From Acidobacteriaceae bacterium (lineage in GTDB: Bacteria > Acidobacteriota > Terriglobia > Terriglobales > Acidobacteriaceae), in NCBI GenBank assembly GCA_035944135.1, contig DASZBM010000002.1, positions 496,001-560,000 on the forward strand: a DNA stretch of 64,000 nucleotides, read 5' to 3'. Of the stretch, positions 56,804 through 64,000 are shown piece by piece. The notes beneath the pieces were generated by a model. It saw nothing but the letters and a program-made list of their open reading frames with translations, did not search any database and was not told where the DNA came from. The position numbers were made by a program, and so were the translations under genes. Numbering within the stretch: the stretch's first letter is position 1; each line of letters begins with the position of its first letter.

Positions 56804-57559
56804 ATGGAAATGGGGACCACAACAGCGCCGGAGCTCACGCAGGCCAAACCGTATTTGATCGAGCAGGATTGGGCAGCGTATACGCCGGAGCAGCACGCGA
56901 TCTGGTCGGAGCTGGTGGGGCGGAGGATGCCGCAGCTGGAGAAACATGCGTGCGCGGAATATCTGGACGGGTTTGGCCGGATTGGATTGCAGCAGGACCA
57001 ACTGCCGAATCTGACGGAGGTGACGAAGAGACTGCGGCCACGGACGGGATGGAGCTCGACGCCGGTGAGCGGTTTTCTGCCGGCGGGTGCGTTCTTCGAG
57101 ATGCTGGCGGCGCGGATGTTTCCGACGACGACGTGGATTCGCAGCCGGGAGTCACTGGAGTACACGCCGGAGCCGGACATCTTCCACGACGTGTTTGGGC
57201 ACGTGCCGATGCATGCGCATCCGGTGTTTGCGGACTTTCTGCAGCACTACGGGAAGCTGTGCGCTGGATTGACGAAGAAGGATGACCTGGAGCGGCTGGG
57301 CCGGCTGTTCTGGTTCACAGTGGAGTTCGGGGTTATTCGGCAGGAAGGGGAGATCAAGGTGTACGGGAGTGGGTTGATCTCATCGCATGGGGAGTGCACG
57401 CACGTAATCAACGGCGGGCCGGAGATTCGGGAGTTTGACCTGGCGAAGGTGCTGGACACGGTGGTGGATGTGGCGAAGATGCAGCCGGTGCTGTACGCGA
57501 TTGAGAGCTTCGATCAGATTTACGAGGCGACCAAGGAGGCGGAGTCGCGGCTGGGATGA
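56804..57559 (+). CDS. phhA: Phenylalanine 4-monooxygenase
   Basis: A 251-residue pterin- and iron-dependent hydroxylase that converts phenylalanine to tyrosine. The iron ligands are His128 and His133 in DIFHDVFGHVPMHAH and Glu174 in WFTVEFGV. Length fits the single-domain bacterial form with no regulatory domain. The ATG at 56804 is preferred to a GTG directly before it because AGAGG is correctly spaced. It follows the SHS carrier gene and may be cotranscribed. No pterin dehydratase (phhB) is in view. Confidence 0.96.
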   Translation: MEMGTTTAPELTQAKPYLIEQDWAAYTPEQHAIWSELVGRRMPQLEKHACAEYLDGFGRIGLQQDQLPNLTEVTKRLRPRTGWSSTPVSGFLPAGAFFEMLAARMFPTTTWIRSRESLEYTPEPDIFHDVFGHVPMHAHPVFADFLQHYGKLCAGLTKKDDLERLGRLFWFTVEFGVIRQEGEIKVYGSGLISSHGECTHVINGGPEIREFDLAKVLDTVVDVAKMQPVLYAIESFDQIYEATKEAESRLG

Positions 57560-57675
57560 GGGTACCCCCTCCCCCCGTACTTTTTCGCGCAAAATCTTCA
57601 AAACAGAAGACTTGAGGGTGGACCTAGATGCGCGGAACAATGAAAGGCGTGCAAAGTCTTCAAAACAAAGGGGTA
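57560..57675. repeat. Dispersed intergenic repeat 'GGGTACCC...AAAGGGGTA', copy B
   Basis: Second copy of the element at 29613. It has the same GGGTACCC-C-CTCCCCCC start, two GCAAA-TCTTCA-AACA internal direct repeats, and an AAAGGGGTA end. It begins one base after the phhA stop. Copy B is about 23 bases longer, mostly from an extra stretch near the middle. Confidence 0.75.
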
Positions 57676-57718
57676 GAGTTCACAGGTGTCTGCGGTCGGA
57701 ATGGATAGAGGAGCGCGG

Positions 57719-58843
57719 ATGTTGCTGAAGATGTTGGGGTTGTTAGTGGTTGCAGCCGTCGGGTTGCCGGTGTTTGGGCAGGCGGCCCCTCCGGCGACTT
57801 CATATGTTCGGCCGACGCCGCCGACGCGCGACCCGCACACGCCTGGGTTCGTGAAGGCGACGGAGTTGCCAGACGGGGAGGTCCCGCCGCCGGATAAGGA
57901 TGGGAACTTCATCATCGGGCCGACGCATGCGCCGGCCCCCGGAATGCAGGTTTCGGACCCGAGGGGCGAGCTGCGGGGGCAGGTGATCGAGTTCACGATG
58001 AGCTCGGCGGAGAGCAAGTTCTATCCGGGAATTGCGCGGGATAAAGGGACCTTTGGCACGCCAGACCCGAACGATCCGGCGAAGCTGGTGGTGACGACGA
58101 GCCACCCGGCACCGTGGACGCGCAAGGTGACGGTGTATGTGCCGAAGGAGTATGCGGCGGGGACGGTGGCGCCGTTCATTGTGGGAGCGGATGGGCCGGA
58201 CTGGATGCTGTTTACGGCGATCGATGCGCTGCTGGCGGAGAGGAAGCTGCCGGTGATGATTGCGGTGTCGATCCAGAACGGTGGAGGGGATGCGCAGGGG
58301 AGTGAGCGGGGGCTCGAGTACGACACGATGTCCGGCAAGTATGCGGAGTGGGTGGAGAACGAGGTGCTGCCGCGCGTGGAGCGGGAGGCGCATGTGCGGC
58401 TGACGAAGGACCCGGATGGAAGGGCGACGATGGGCGGGAGCTCGGGTGGGTCGTGCGCGCTGGAGATGGCGTGGTATCACCCGGAGTGGTATCACCGGGT
58501 GCTGACGTACTCGGGGACGTTTGTGAATCAGCAGTGGCCGCCGAATGCGGAGACTCCAGGAGGGGCGTGGGGGTTTCATGAGCGGCTGATTCCCGAGTCG
58601 GCGAAGACGCCGATTCGGATTTGGATGGAGGTTGGGGATAGGGATTTGCTGAACCCGAACGCGATGCGCGATGGCATGCATGACTGGGTGGTGGCGAATG
58701 AAGACATGGCGAAGGTGCTGGCGGCGAAGGGATATCACTATCAGTTTGTGTTTGCCGAGAATGCAGGGCACGTCGATCGCGCGGTGAAGGCGCAGACGCT
58801 GCCGGAGGCGCTAGAGTATGTGTGGCGGGGGTATCGGAAGTAG
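57719..58843 (+). CDS. Exported enterochelin-esterase-like alpha/beta hydrolase
   Basis: A 374-residue exported hydrolase. A signal peptide (LLKMLGLLVVAAVGLPVFGQ, cleavage near 20) precedes a linker and the putative-esterase domain. That domain has APWTRKVTVYVPKEY, the nucleophile in MGGSSGGSCALEM, and a probable His in ENAGHVDRAV. It is related to Fes-like esterases that cleave siderophore or sugar esters. GAGGAG lies seven bases before the ATG at 57719, which is preferred to in-frame starts 18 and 33 bases upstream. It appears to be a single gene. Confidence 0.83.
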   Translation: MLLKMLGLLVVAAVGLPVFGQAAPPATSYVRPTPPTRDPHTPGFVKATELPDGEVPPPDKDGNFIIGPTHAPAPGMQVSDPRGELRGQVIEFTMSSAESKFYPGIARDKGTFGTPDPNDPAKLVVTTSHPAPWTRKVTVYVPKEYAAGTVAPFIVGADGPDWMLFTAIDALLAERKLPVMIAVSIQNGGGDAQGSERGLEYDTMSGKYAEWVENEVLPRVEREAHVRLTKDPDGRATMGGSSGGSCALEMAWYHPEWYHRVLTYSGTFVNQQWPPNAETPGGAWGFHERLIPESAKTPIRIWMEVGDRDLLNPNAMRDGMHDWVVANEDMAKVLAAKGYHYQFVFAENAGHVDRAVKAQTLPEALEYVWRGYRK

Positions 58844-58862
58844 GTGAGATTGGACGAAACGA

Positions 58863-59351
58863 ATGGACGTTGAATCGCTTGCAACTGCGGAACAGATGGA
58901 CGATTGTCGGCTTCTTAGCTTGTCTTCCTTAGAAAAGGTGCCGTTTTGGGGACTACGAATTGTCGTTGACGAGATGATGCCGGCGGCAGGGCCTGAAAAT
59001 CCTGAGAGAGACTTCACGCCAGAATTGGCGGCGCGGATTCGAGCAGAGATGGCGATGAGGCCTCAGCGTGAATCACGCCGATTTGAAATTGCGTGGCGCG
59101 AGTGCGTCAGTTATCTGGTGCAGAACGAATGCTACGGACGTTATCCGGAAGCGCCAGAGATGTTCAGCGGCAAGTTCTTCCGTCGATTCTCGTGGTCGCA
59201 TCTGCTAGAGCTCACGCGCAAGACGAGCTATGTCTCGGACGATCACCCCGGCTCCGGGCCGTTCCAGCATGTCTCTGTTGTTTGTTCCGATGATGTCGTA
59301 GACGTGATCGCGTGTGTCGAGCCAGTGGTGCGACGGTTGGATCGGGATTGA
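58863..59351 (+). CDS. Protein of unknown function
   Basis: A 162-residue soluble protein. A core segment, FEIAWRECVSYLVQNECYGRYPEAPEMFSGKFFRRFSWSHLLELTRKTSYVSDDHPGSGPFQHVSVVCSD cut here by family unknown, shows regular helices and two Cys near the middle; I do not recognise a family. It starts 19 bases after the esterase stop, so it may share that transcript. REP elements follow it directly. Confidence 0.55.
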   Translation: MDVESLATAEQMDDCRLLSLSSLEKVPFWGLRIVVDEMMPAAGPENPERDFTPELAARIRAEMAMRPQRESRRFEIAWRECVSYLVQNECYGRYPEAPEMFSGKFFRRFSWSHLLELTRKTSYVSDDHPGSGPFQHVSVVCSDDVVDVIACVEPVVRRLDRD

Positions 59352-59374
59352 GTAGCGATAGGTGGTTCGTCGGG

Positions 59375-59453
59375 TCGAAGAGAAGCGGTCGTTTGCTACC
59401 GCAAACGATACCCCACCTTTTCACGATGAAACTGTGAAAGGATGGGCCACCCG
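59375..59453. repeat. Composite REP element, copy a
   Basis: Two hairpins in series. The first is CGTTTGC-TACC-GCAAACG (59390-59407). The second is CCCACCTTTTCAC-GATGAAACT-GTGAAAGGATGGGCC (59412-59448), followed by ACCCGGGT. The same two-hairpin arrangement occurs at 60074-60151, on the other side of the RAYT gene. Confidence 0.85.
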
Positions 59454-59471
59454 GGTCCCCGAGGTGCGAGA

Positions 59472-59512
59472 CCCACGCTTTCATGATGAGACCTTGAAAG
59501 GATGGGCCACCC
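59472..59512. repeat. REP-like palindrome, copy b
   Basis: CCCACGCTTTCA, loop region TGATGAGACCT, TGAAAGGATGGG, then CCACCCGGG. It lies 60 bases after copy a and 36 bases from the RAYT stop codon. Confidence 0.8.
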
Positions 59513-59547
59513 GGGTTGGTGGACTGCTATTGAAGGTGGATATGGAG

Positions 59548-60015
59548 TCAGAGTGAAGTTACTGAGACCGGACCCGGCTCGCTGAGGAAGTGGGCGCGGT
59601 AACTACTCCATTGCCAGTCGGCGGGTGCCCTGACAAGGCCCGCTGTCACCGGATTCATGTGAATGTAGTCAAGCTTCTCTGCCAGCTTGTGTGAAGAGAA
59701 CACGTTGAAGTCGTAATAGCGCTGCTCCCAAACATCTTTTTCGAGCACACGAGTTCGTGAGAAGCGCTGTTTGAGCACCTGCATAGCGAGCGAGAGCAGA
59801 GCGTTTTGTGGTTCGGAAACCAGGATATGGACGTGTGTGGGCATCACCACGTAGCCGATCACGTGGAATTGGTACTTGCGCCTCGTTTCTTCGAGAATGC
59901 GAAGGAAGGTGTCACGCGGCTCTGGGGTACCAAAGATCGGGCGTTTCCTGAAGCAGTTCACATTGATGGCGTGGAGGTCTCCGGTGTCGTGATAACGGCG
60001 GAGGCCCGTGGGCAT
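59548..60015 (-). CDS. REP-associated tyrosine transposase (RAYT), Y1/HUH type
   Basis: A 155-residue Y1_Tnp protein. The HUH metal motif is H61-V-H63 in VVMPTHVHILV, the likely nucleophile is Tyr117 in LDYIHMNPV, and WQWSSYR (134-140) is the hallmark RAYT C-terminal motif. RAYTs are single-copy relatives of IS200/IS605 transposases that cut and move REP palindromes rather than themselves. The gene is bracketed by REP elements on both sides, as in known RAYT loci. The reading frame is intact, so activity is possible. Confidence 0.92.
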   Translation of the reverse strand: MPTGLRRYHDTGDLHAINVNCFRKRPIFGTPEPRDTFLRILEETRRKYQFHVIGYVVMPTHVHILVSEPQNALLSLAMQVLKQRFSRTRVLEKDVWEQRYYDFNVFSSHKLAEKLDYIHMNPVTAGLVRAPADWQWSSYRAHFLSEPGPVSVTSL

Positions 60016-60073
60016 GGCGTCAGTATATTTCGTTGTTAGTTAGTGTGATCGTCGTGAAAGAGATGGACGCCGA

Positions 60074-60151
60074 TCGAAGAGAAAAACGGTCGTTTGCTGC
60101 CGCAAACGATACCCCACCCTTTCACGATGAGACTGTGAAAGGATGGGCCAC
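60074..60151. repeat. Composite REP element, copy c
   Basis: CGTTTGC-TGCC-GCAAACG (60091-60108), then CCCACCCTTTCAC-GATGAGACT-GTGAAAGGATGGG (60113-60147) and CCAC. It is the best-preserved example of the two-hairpin arrangement and lies upstream of the RAYT gene. Confidence 0.87.
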
Positions 60152-60311
60152 ACAGCCTTAAGCCCGTCGAGACGAAGTCGAATCGAGGGCACCGGAGGTG
60201 AGGCGCTAATGGGCGATTAGGAGATGTTATCGGCGTGAGGTTGATTTTGCGGGGGTGTCGACGTATGCTTGGAATTGTGCAAATGATGTGCATGTGCGCG
60301 TGTTGTCTTAG

Positions 60312-60412
60312 CCTCAGGGCTGAAGCGACGGCGTGCGTGTCGGAAGCATAAGCGCAAACCCATAAGCTTCAACCCCTGAGGTCCCACGACAAAGTTCGTG
60401 GGCTTTCGTTTT
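60312..60412 (+). promoter_or_regulatory. Structured leader with terminator-like hairpin before the sulfite reductase gene
   Basis: A long-range stem pairs CCTCAGGG (60312-60319) with CCCTGAGG (60374-60381), continued by GAAGC/GCTTC, enclosing about 40 bases. One base later comes CCCACGA-CAAAGT-TCGTGGG followed by CTTTCGTTTT, which looks like a terminator, ending 17 bases before the GTG start. A structured leader plus terminator suggests attenuation of the sulfur operon. I could not match it to a known riboswitch. It could instead be a dispersed repeat. Confidence 0.45.
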
Positions 60413-60428
60413 AACCGGGAGATTTTAC

Positions 60429-62177
60429 GTGAGCGATACGAGTGTTTTGGAGCCTGCGGCCGGAGCAGCGCCAGTGAAAGAGGCTGCACCAGTGAAGGAA
60501 ACAAAGGCCCAGAAGGCCGAGCGGCTGAAGCGCGAGAAAAATCCGTGGGATGCGTGGGATGAGGTGCGGGAGTTTGCGCGGCTCGGGCACAGCAGTATCC
60601 CGGCCGATTGGGCGATGTACTTCCGGTGGTGGGGGATTTATTCGCAGGGCGATGGCCTGGGCGTGACTGGCGGAACGGGCGGCGAGGGCAAGGCGACGGA
60701 GTTCTTCATGCAGCGGATTGGGCTGCCGAATGGATTGCTGACGTCGCGGCAACTGCGCGGGATTGCGGATATTACGGCGAAGTATGCGCGGGGGATCGGC
60801 GATGTGACGACGCGGCAGAATATTCAGCTGCATTGGCTGACGATTCAGTCGCTGCCGGTGGTGGCGGAGGAGCTGGAGAAGATTGGGCTGTCGTCGAAGG
60901 GCGCTTGCGGCGATGTGGTGAGGAATGTCACGGGGTGCCCGCTGGCGGGGCTGGATGGGCATGAGCTGATTGATTCGTCGCCGCTGGCGGTGGAGATTGC
61001 GCAGAAGCTGACGGGGAACTCGGAGTTTTATAACCTGCCGAGGAAGTTCAAGATTTCGGTGAGCGGATGCCCGGTGTGGTGCTCGTTCCCGGAGATTAAT
61101 GATGTGTCGCTGACGGCGCTGAAGCGTGTGAAGGATGGCCGCGAGGAGATTGGCTATAGCTTGCGCGTGGGTGGCGGCTTGTCGAACCAACCGCATCTCG
61201 CGGTGCGGTTGCCGGCGTTCATTCCGCAGGATAAGGCGTTCGATGCGGTGAAGGCGGTGCTGGAGGTGTTTCGCGACTCGGATGTGCTGCGCGAGAGCAG
61301 AACAGCAGCGCGGATCAAGTATCTGTTCATGAAGAACGGGTGGACTGCAGAGCAGATGCTGGAGGCGGTCGAGGCGCGGCTGGGGTACAAGTTCGACTAT
61401 GCGGAAGAGGGGCCGGTTGCGGAGGATATCTATCGCGATCATGTGGGCGTGCATCGGCAGAAGCAGGATGGGCTGAGCTATGTGGGCGCGACGATTCTGA
61501 ATGGGCGGCTGACCGCTGACCAGATGTTTGCGCTGGCGGAGTTGAGCGAGCGGTTTGGCGATGGGCATCTGCGCACGACGATTGGGCAGAACATTTTGAT
61601 TGTGAATGTGCCGAACGCGAAGACGCAGGAGCTGGTGAAGGAGATCACGGGGTTGGGGCTGGAGGTTCAGCCGACGGTGTTCTTCCGTGGCGCGGTGGCG
61701 TGCACAGGAACGGAGTTTTGCAAGCTGGCGATTGCGGAGACGAAGGGCTTCAACAAGTGGCTGGTGAGCGAGCTGGAAGAGCGGGTGCCGGAGTTCGATC
61801 AGCAGATCAGACTGCATGTGACGGGATGCACGAACTCGTGCGGGCAGTCGTGGATTGCGGACATTGGGCTTGAGGGCAAGAAGATCAAGAAGGATGGGAA
61901 GATGGTCGACGCGTTTTACGTCTGCGTCGGCGGAGCGGTGGGTGAGTATGCCGGAATTGCGCGGCAGATTGGGTATCGCGCGGCGGCGGAGGACTGCCCG
62001 GAGGCGATTGAGCGGCTGCTGAGGGGATACCTGGCGAAGCGGAAGCAGGGTGAGAGTTTGCGTGGGTACTTCCGCCGGTCGACGGATGCGGAGCTGAGGG
62101 AGGATCTGGCGGGCGGGGAGTTTCCGCCGGTGCAGAGAGATCCTGCTCCTGGGCGAGTGCCGGCGAATGTTGGATGA
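60429..62177 (+). CDS. Assimilatory sulfite/nitrite reductase (siroheme, [4Fe-4S])
   Basis: A 582-residue ferredoxin-type hemoprotein that reduces sulfite to sulfide (or nitrite to ammonia) by six electrons. The ligands of the [4Fe-4S]-siroheme centre are Cys425 and Cys431 in VACTGTEFC, and Cys467 and Cys471 in GCTNSCG. RQNIQLHWLTIQSLP and the first GCPVWCSFPEIND half-motif are also typical. The following genes make siroheme, which supports the call; I favour sulfite over nitrite but the sequence does not decide it. The start is GTG. Confidence 0.9.
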   Translation: MSDTSVLEPAAGAAPVKEAAPVKETKAQKAERLKREKNPWDAWDEVREFARLGHSSIPADWAMYFRWWGIYSQGDGLGVTGGTGGEGKATEFFMQRIGLPNGLLTSRQLRGIADITAKYARGIGDVTTRQNIQLHWLTIQSLPVVAEELEKIGLSSKGACGDVVRNVTGCPLAGLDGHELIDSSPLAVEIAQKLTGNSEFYNLPRKFKISVSGCPVWCSFPEINDVSLTALKRVKDGREEIGYSLRVGGGLSNQPHLAVRLPAFIPQDKAFDAVKAVLEVFRDSDVLRESRTAARIKYLFMKNGWTAEQMLEAVEARLGYKFDYAEEGPVAEDIYRDHVGVHRQKQDGLSYVGATILNGRLTADQMFALAELSERFGDGHLRTTIGQNILIVNVPNAKTQELVKEITGLGLEVQPTVFFRGAVACTGTEFCKLAIAETKGFNKWLVSELEERVPEFDQQIRLHVTGCTNSCGQSWIADIGLEGKKIKKDGKMVDAFYVCVGGAVGEYAGIARQIGYRAAAEDCPEAIERLLRGYLAKRKQGESLRGYFRRSTDAELREDLAGGEFPPVQRDPAPGRVPANVG

Positions 62178-62201
62178 CGTCATGTGGGCTGAGGTGGCGC
62201 G

Positions 62202-62903
62202 ATGAGTTTGTTTCCGATGTTCCTGAAGCTGACGGGCCGGCCCTGTGTGGTGGTCGGGGCGGGCGCGATTGCGGAAGGGAAGATTGGGGCGCTGCTGGAC
62301 GCTGAGGCGAAGGTGACGGTGATTGCGCCGGAGGCTCTGCCGCGGGTGCGCGAGTGGACTGAGGGTGGCGACATCGCGTGGGTTCAGCGTGAGTATCGCG
62401 AGGGTGATCTGGCGGGGGCGTTTCTTGCGGTTGCGGCAACGGCGACCTCGGAGGTGAACCGCGCGGTGTTTGCCGAGGCGACGAAGCGCGGCGTGCTGGT
62501 GAATGCGGTGGACGATCCGCCGTTCTGCGATTTCTATTTTCCGTCGATTGTGAAGCGCGGCGAGCTGCAGATTGCGATTTCGACGGCAGGAGAGAGCCCG
62601 GCACTCGCGCAGCGGCTGCGCAAGGAGATTAATGCGGCGCTGCCGCTGGACACGGGCGAGTGGTTGATGGAGCTGGGAAGGCTGCGGCGCGAGGTGACGG
62701 CGGTGGAACCGATCGGCGAGCCGCGGAAGCAGTTGCTGCATGAGCTGGCGCAGCGTGAGGTGTGCGGGTTTGCGGAATGTCCGGCAAGGGCGACGGCGAG
62801 GCAGCATGCAAGGGAGCATGGATACGCGGTAATCCAGCCCATTCATGACGACGATGAGACTGTCGTCATGAATGGGGCACCCAAAGGTGAGGTGATCCGA
62901 TGA
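62202..62903 (+). CDS. Precorrin-2 dehydrogenase/sirohydrochlorin ferrochelatase (siroheme synthase N-terminal type)
   Basis: A 233-residue enzyme matching the N-terminal half of CysG (or Met8p): NAD-dependent oxidation of precorrin-2, then iron insertion to give siroheme. The Rossmann motif is VVGAGAIAEGKIGAL and the active-site region AISTAGESPALAQRLRKEI. The last 20 or so residues (PIHDDDETVVMNGAPKGEV) are encoded by a REP palindrome at 62838-62882 and are not part of the family. Its stop overlaps the next start by 4 bases. It lies between sulfite reductase and SUMT in one operon. Confidence 0.92.
   Translation: MSLFPMFLKLTGRPCVVVGAGAIAEGKIGALLDAEAKVTVIAPEALPRVREWTEGGDIAWVQREYREGDLAGAFLAVAATATSEVNRAVFAEATKRGVLVNAVDDPPFCDFYFPSIVKRGELQIAISTAGESPALAQRLRKEINAALPLDTGEWLMELGRLRREVTAVEPIGEPRKQLLHELAQREVCGFAECPARATARQHAREHGYAVIQPIHDDDETVVMNGAPKGEVIR
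62838..62882. repeat. REP-like palindrome, copy e, inside a coding region
   Basis: A perfect 15-bp stem, CCCATTCATGACGAC and GTCGTCATGAATGGG, with the loop GATGAGACT, followed by GCACCC. It is read through as the C-terminal codons of the siroheme enzyme. Confidence 0.9.
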
Positions 62904-63688
62904 CGCGAGCGGAAGCGGGGAAGGTTTATCTCGTGGGTGCGGGGCCGGGGGATCCGGAACTGCTGACGGTGCGCGCGGTGCGGCTGCTGGAGTCGGCGGA
63001 TGTGGTGTTTCATGATGACCTGGTTCCGGATGAGGTGTTGGCGCTTGCGCACAGGCACGCGCTGATTACGAGTGTGGGCAAGCGTTGCGGACGGCCGCGG
63101 ATTACACAGCAGGGAATTCATTCGCTGATGATCGAAGCGGCACGCGCGGGGCAAAGCGTGGTGCGGCTGAAGTCGGGCGACCCCCTGGTATTTGGGCGTG
63201 CGGGCGAGGAGATTGCGGCGCTGCGCGCGGCGGGTGTGGGGTTCGAGGTGGTGCCGGGAGTGACGGCGGCGTTTGCTGCGGGGGCATCGCTGGCGCTGCC
63301 TCTGACGGACAGGAAGTATGCGTCGAAACTGATTTTCTGCACGGGGCATCATGCGACGGGGAAGGATCCTGCGCCGATTTGGTCAGGTCCGCTGCCGGAG
63401 GATGCGACGCTGGTGATCTACATGCCGGGGCGCGATACGGCTCGGCTGGCGCGGGAGTTGGCGGAGGCGGGTGTGTCGGCGGATGTGCCGTGCGCGGCGG
63501 TGTCGCAGGCGGCGACTGCGCGGCAGACGCATGCGGTGTCGCGGCTGGAGGGGCTTGCGGAGATGGAGTGTGGGCCGGCTCCGCTGCTGGTGCTGGTGGG
63601 CAGCGCGATGGAGCCGTTGTTGGATCAGCCGGAGAAGCTGGTGCAGGTTTTCGAAGCGGCAAGAGCAGCCGCGTCCGACATCGCGTAA
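62900..63688 (+). CDS. cobA: Uroporphyrinogen-III C-methyltransferase
   Basis: A 262-residue SAM methyltransferase (SUMT) that makes precorrin-2. It begins KVYLVGAGPGDPELLTVRAVRLLESADVVFHDDLV, the classic SUMT start, and has RLKSGDPLVFGRAGEE and VVPGVTAAFAAGASLALPLTDR. It feeds precorrin-2 to the preceding enzyme to make siroheme for the sulfite reductase. The ATG start overlaps the previous stop by 4 bases. A short hairpin (ATCCCC-TTC-GGGGAT, 63696-63710) follows and may end transcription. Confidence 0.96.
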   Translation: MTRAEAGKVYLVGAGPGDPELLTVRAVRLLESADVVFHDDLVPDEVLALAHRHALITSVGKRCGRPRITQQGIHSLMIEAARAGQSVVRLKSGDPLVFGRAGEEIAALRAAGVGFEVVPGVTAAFAAGASLALPLTDRKYASKLIFCTGHHATGKDPAPIWSGPLPEDATLVIYMPGRDTARLARELAEAGVSADVPCAAVSQAATARQTHAVSRLEGLAEMECGPAPLLVLVGSAMEPLLDQPEKLVQVFEAARAAASDIA

Positions 63689-63695
63689 AAAGCAG

Positions 63696-63710
63696 ATCCC
63701 CTTCGGGGAT
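63696..63710 (+). terminator. Short hairpin after the siroheme operon
   Basis: ATCCCC-TTC-GGGGAT followed by GACAAACAAG. It has no T-run on the plus strand, so it is a weak terminator candidate. On the minus strand it resembles the GTCATCC-type dispersed repeat. Confidence 0.45.
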
Positions 63711-63720
63711 GACAAACAAG

Positions 63721-63744
63721 AAAAGCAAAAGCAAAAGCAAAAGC
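63721..63744. repeat. AAAAGC hexamer array (4 copies)
   Basis: Four perfect head-to-tail AAAAGC units between two convergent genes. Such an array can vary in length by slippage. Confidence 0.75.
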
Positions 63745-63766
63745 ACAGAAAGGTCCGTCGAGTTGG

Positions 63767-64000
63767 TTAGCGGCGGGTGTAGATGTCGATGTTCGCGGTG
63801 GGGTCGTCGGCGAGATCGGCGTAGTGCGGCGAGGGTGGGTGTGGGAGTTGGCGGTATTCGCGGCTCATACGATCGAGCAGTGCGGTGGGCATGTGCGAGC
63901 GGTCGTCGTGGAGAAAGATGAGGAGCTGGGGGCGGTCGGCTTCGAAGGCGGCGAGGATTGCGGGTTCGGCAGGGAGTGGGTAGGCGCTGCCGGGGTGCCA
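63767..64000 (-). CDS. Protein of unknown function (N-terminus beyond right edge)
   Basis: The last 77 codons of a leftward gene whose start is outside the window. Visible segments include LLIFLHDDRSHMPTALLDRM and a C-terminus ending DIYTRR. Codon use fits its neighbours. No domain can be assigned from this fragment. Confidence 0.6.
   Translation of the reverse strand, partial: WHPGSAYPLPAEPAILAAFEADRPQLLIFLHDDRSHMPTALLDRMSREYRQLPHPPSPHYADLADDPTANIDIYTRR

Noticed and set aside
59375-59512. Repeats near the RAYT gene as a CRISPR array
   Set aside because: The units are palindromes with irregular spacing and no unique spacers of equal length, and there are no cas genes.
60411-62846. An 811-codon open frame opposite the sulfite reductase and siroheme genes
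   Set aside because: It spans two real genes with clear catalytic motifs on the other strand. Its own translation is Arg/His-rich without structure.

Overview
The window is a GC-rich, densely coded bacterial chromosome segment. Gene content points to the Acidobacteriota, most likely the Terriglobales (Acidobacteriaceae). The pointers are the carboxypeptidase-regulatory-like and PIG-L/esterase exported proteins, the Rv2258c-type methyltransferase, and several small dispersed intergenic repeat families of a kind I associate with that group. No phage, integrase, CRISPR array or complete insertion sequence was seen. The only transposase-like gene is a single-copy, RAYT-type HUH protein. The taxonomic assignment is an inference from pattern, not a database result.

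Layout. 1-13.3 kb: a rhodanese cut by the left edge, a methyltransferase, a PAS histidine kinase, a DHFR-like protein, secA, a rhamnogalacturonan acetylesterase, an ACS-type MFS carrier, small VOC and cupin proteins, an M20 dipeptidase and mobA. 13.3-20.3 kb: an Mla-like ATPase, a sugar-phosphate transferase for exopolysaccharide, nadE, a thioredoxin-fold exported protein, an exported protein with a Gly-Thr repeat tail, and genes for tRNA-Cys and tRNA-Gly. 20.4-27.8 kb: a leftward five-gene group (smc, ycxB-like, cvpA, fis-like, secretin). 28-43 kb: exported and envelope proteins, two PIG-L deacetylases, the msrPQ repair system and rnhB. 43.3-47.6 kb: the ribosome-maturation block rpsP-khpA-rimM-trmD-(two exported proteins)-rplS.

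48.8-54.3 kb holds the most unusual locus. It is a rightward run of an alpha/beta hydrolase, an ATP-grasp enzyme with a lysine-rich tail, a GCS2-type carboxylate-amine ligase, an M29-type aminopeptidase and a second, glutathionylspermidine-synthase-like ATP-grasp protein. Three amide-bond-forming enzymes plus a peptidase and a hydrolase suggest a pathway that makes and trims a small peptide or amide whose identity is unknown. A PilZ protein and a LuxR-type regulator with a degenerate receiver follow it.

55.5-64 kb: an MFS carrier, phenylalanine hydroxylase, an esterase, a RAYT gene bracketed by REP-like palindromes, and a sulfur-assimilation operon (sulfite reductase, siroheme synthase N-terminal enzyme, uroporphyrinogen-III methyltransferase) in which the reductase and the enzymes for its siroheme cofactor are made together. 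The REP palindromes recur at about 3.9, 32.9 and 62.8 kb. Their loop and flanks are constant while the stem varies in a paired way, and one copy has become the C-terminal coding sequence of the siroheme enzyme.
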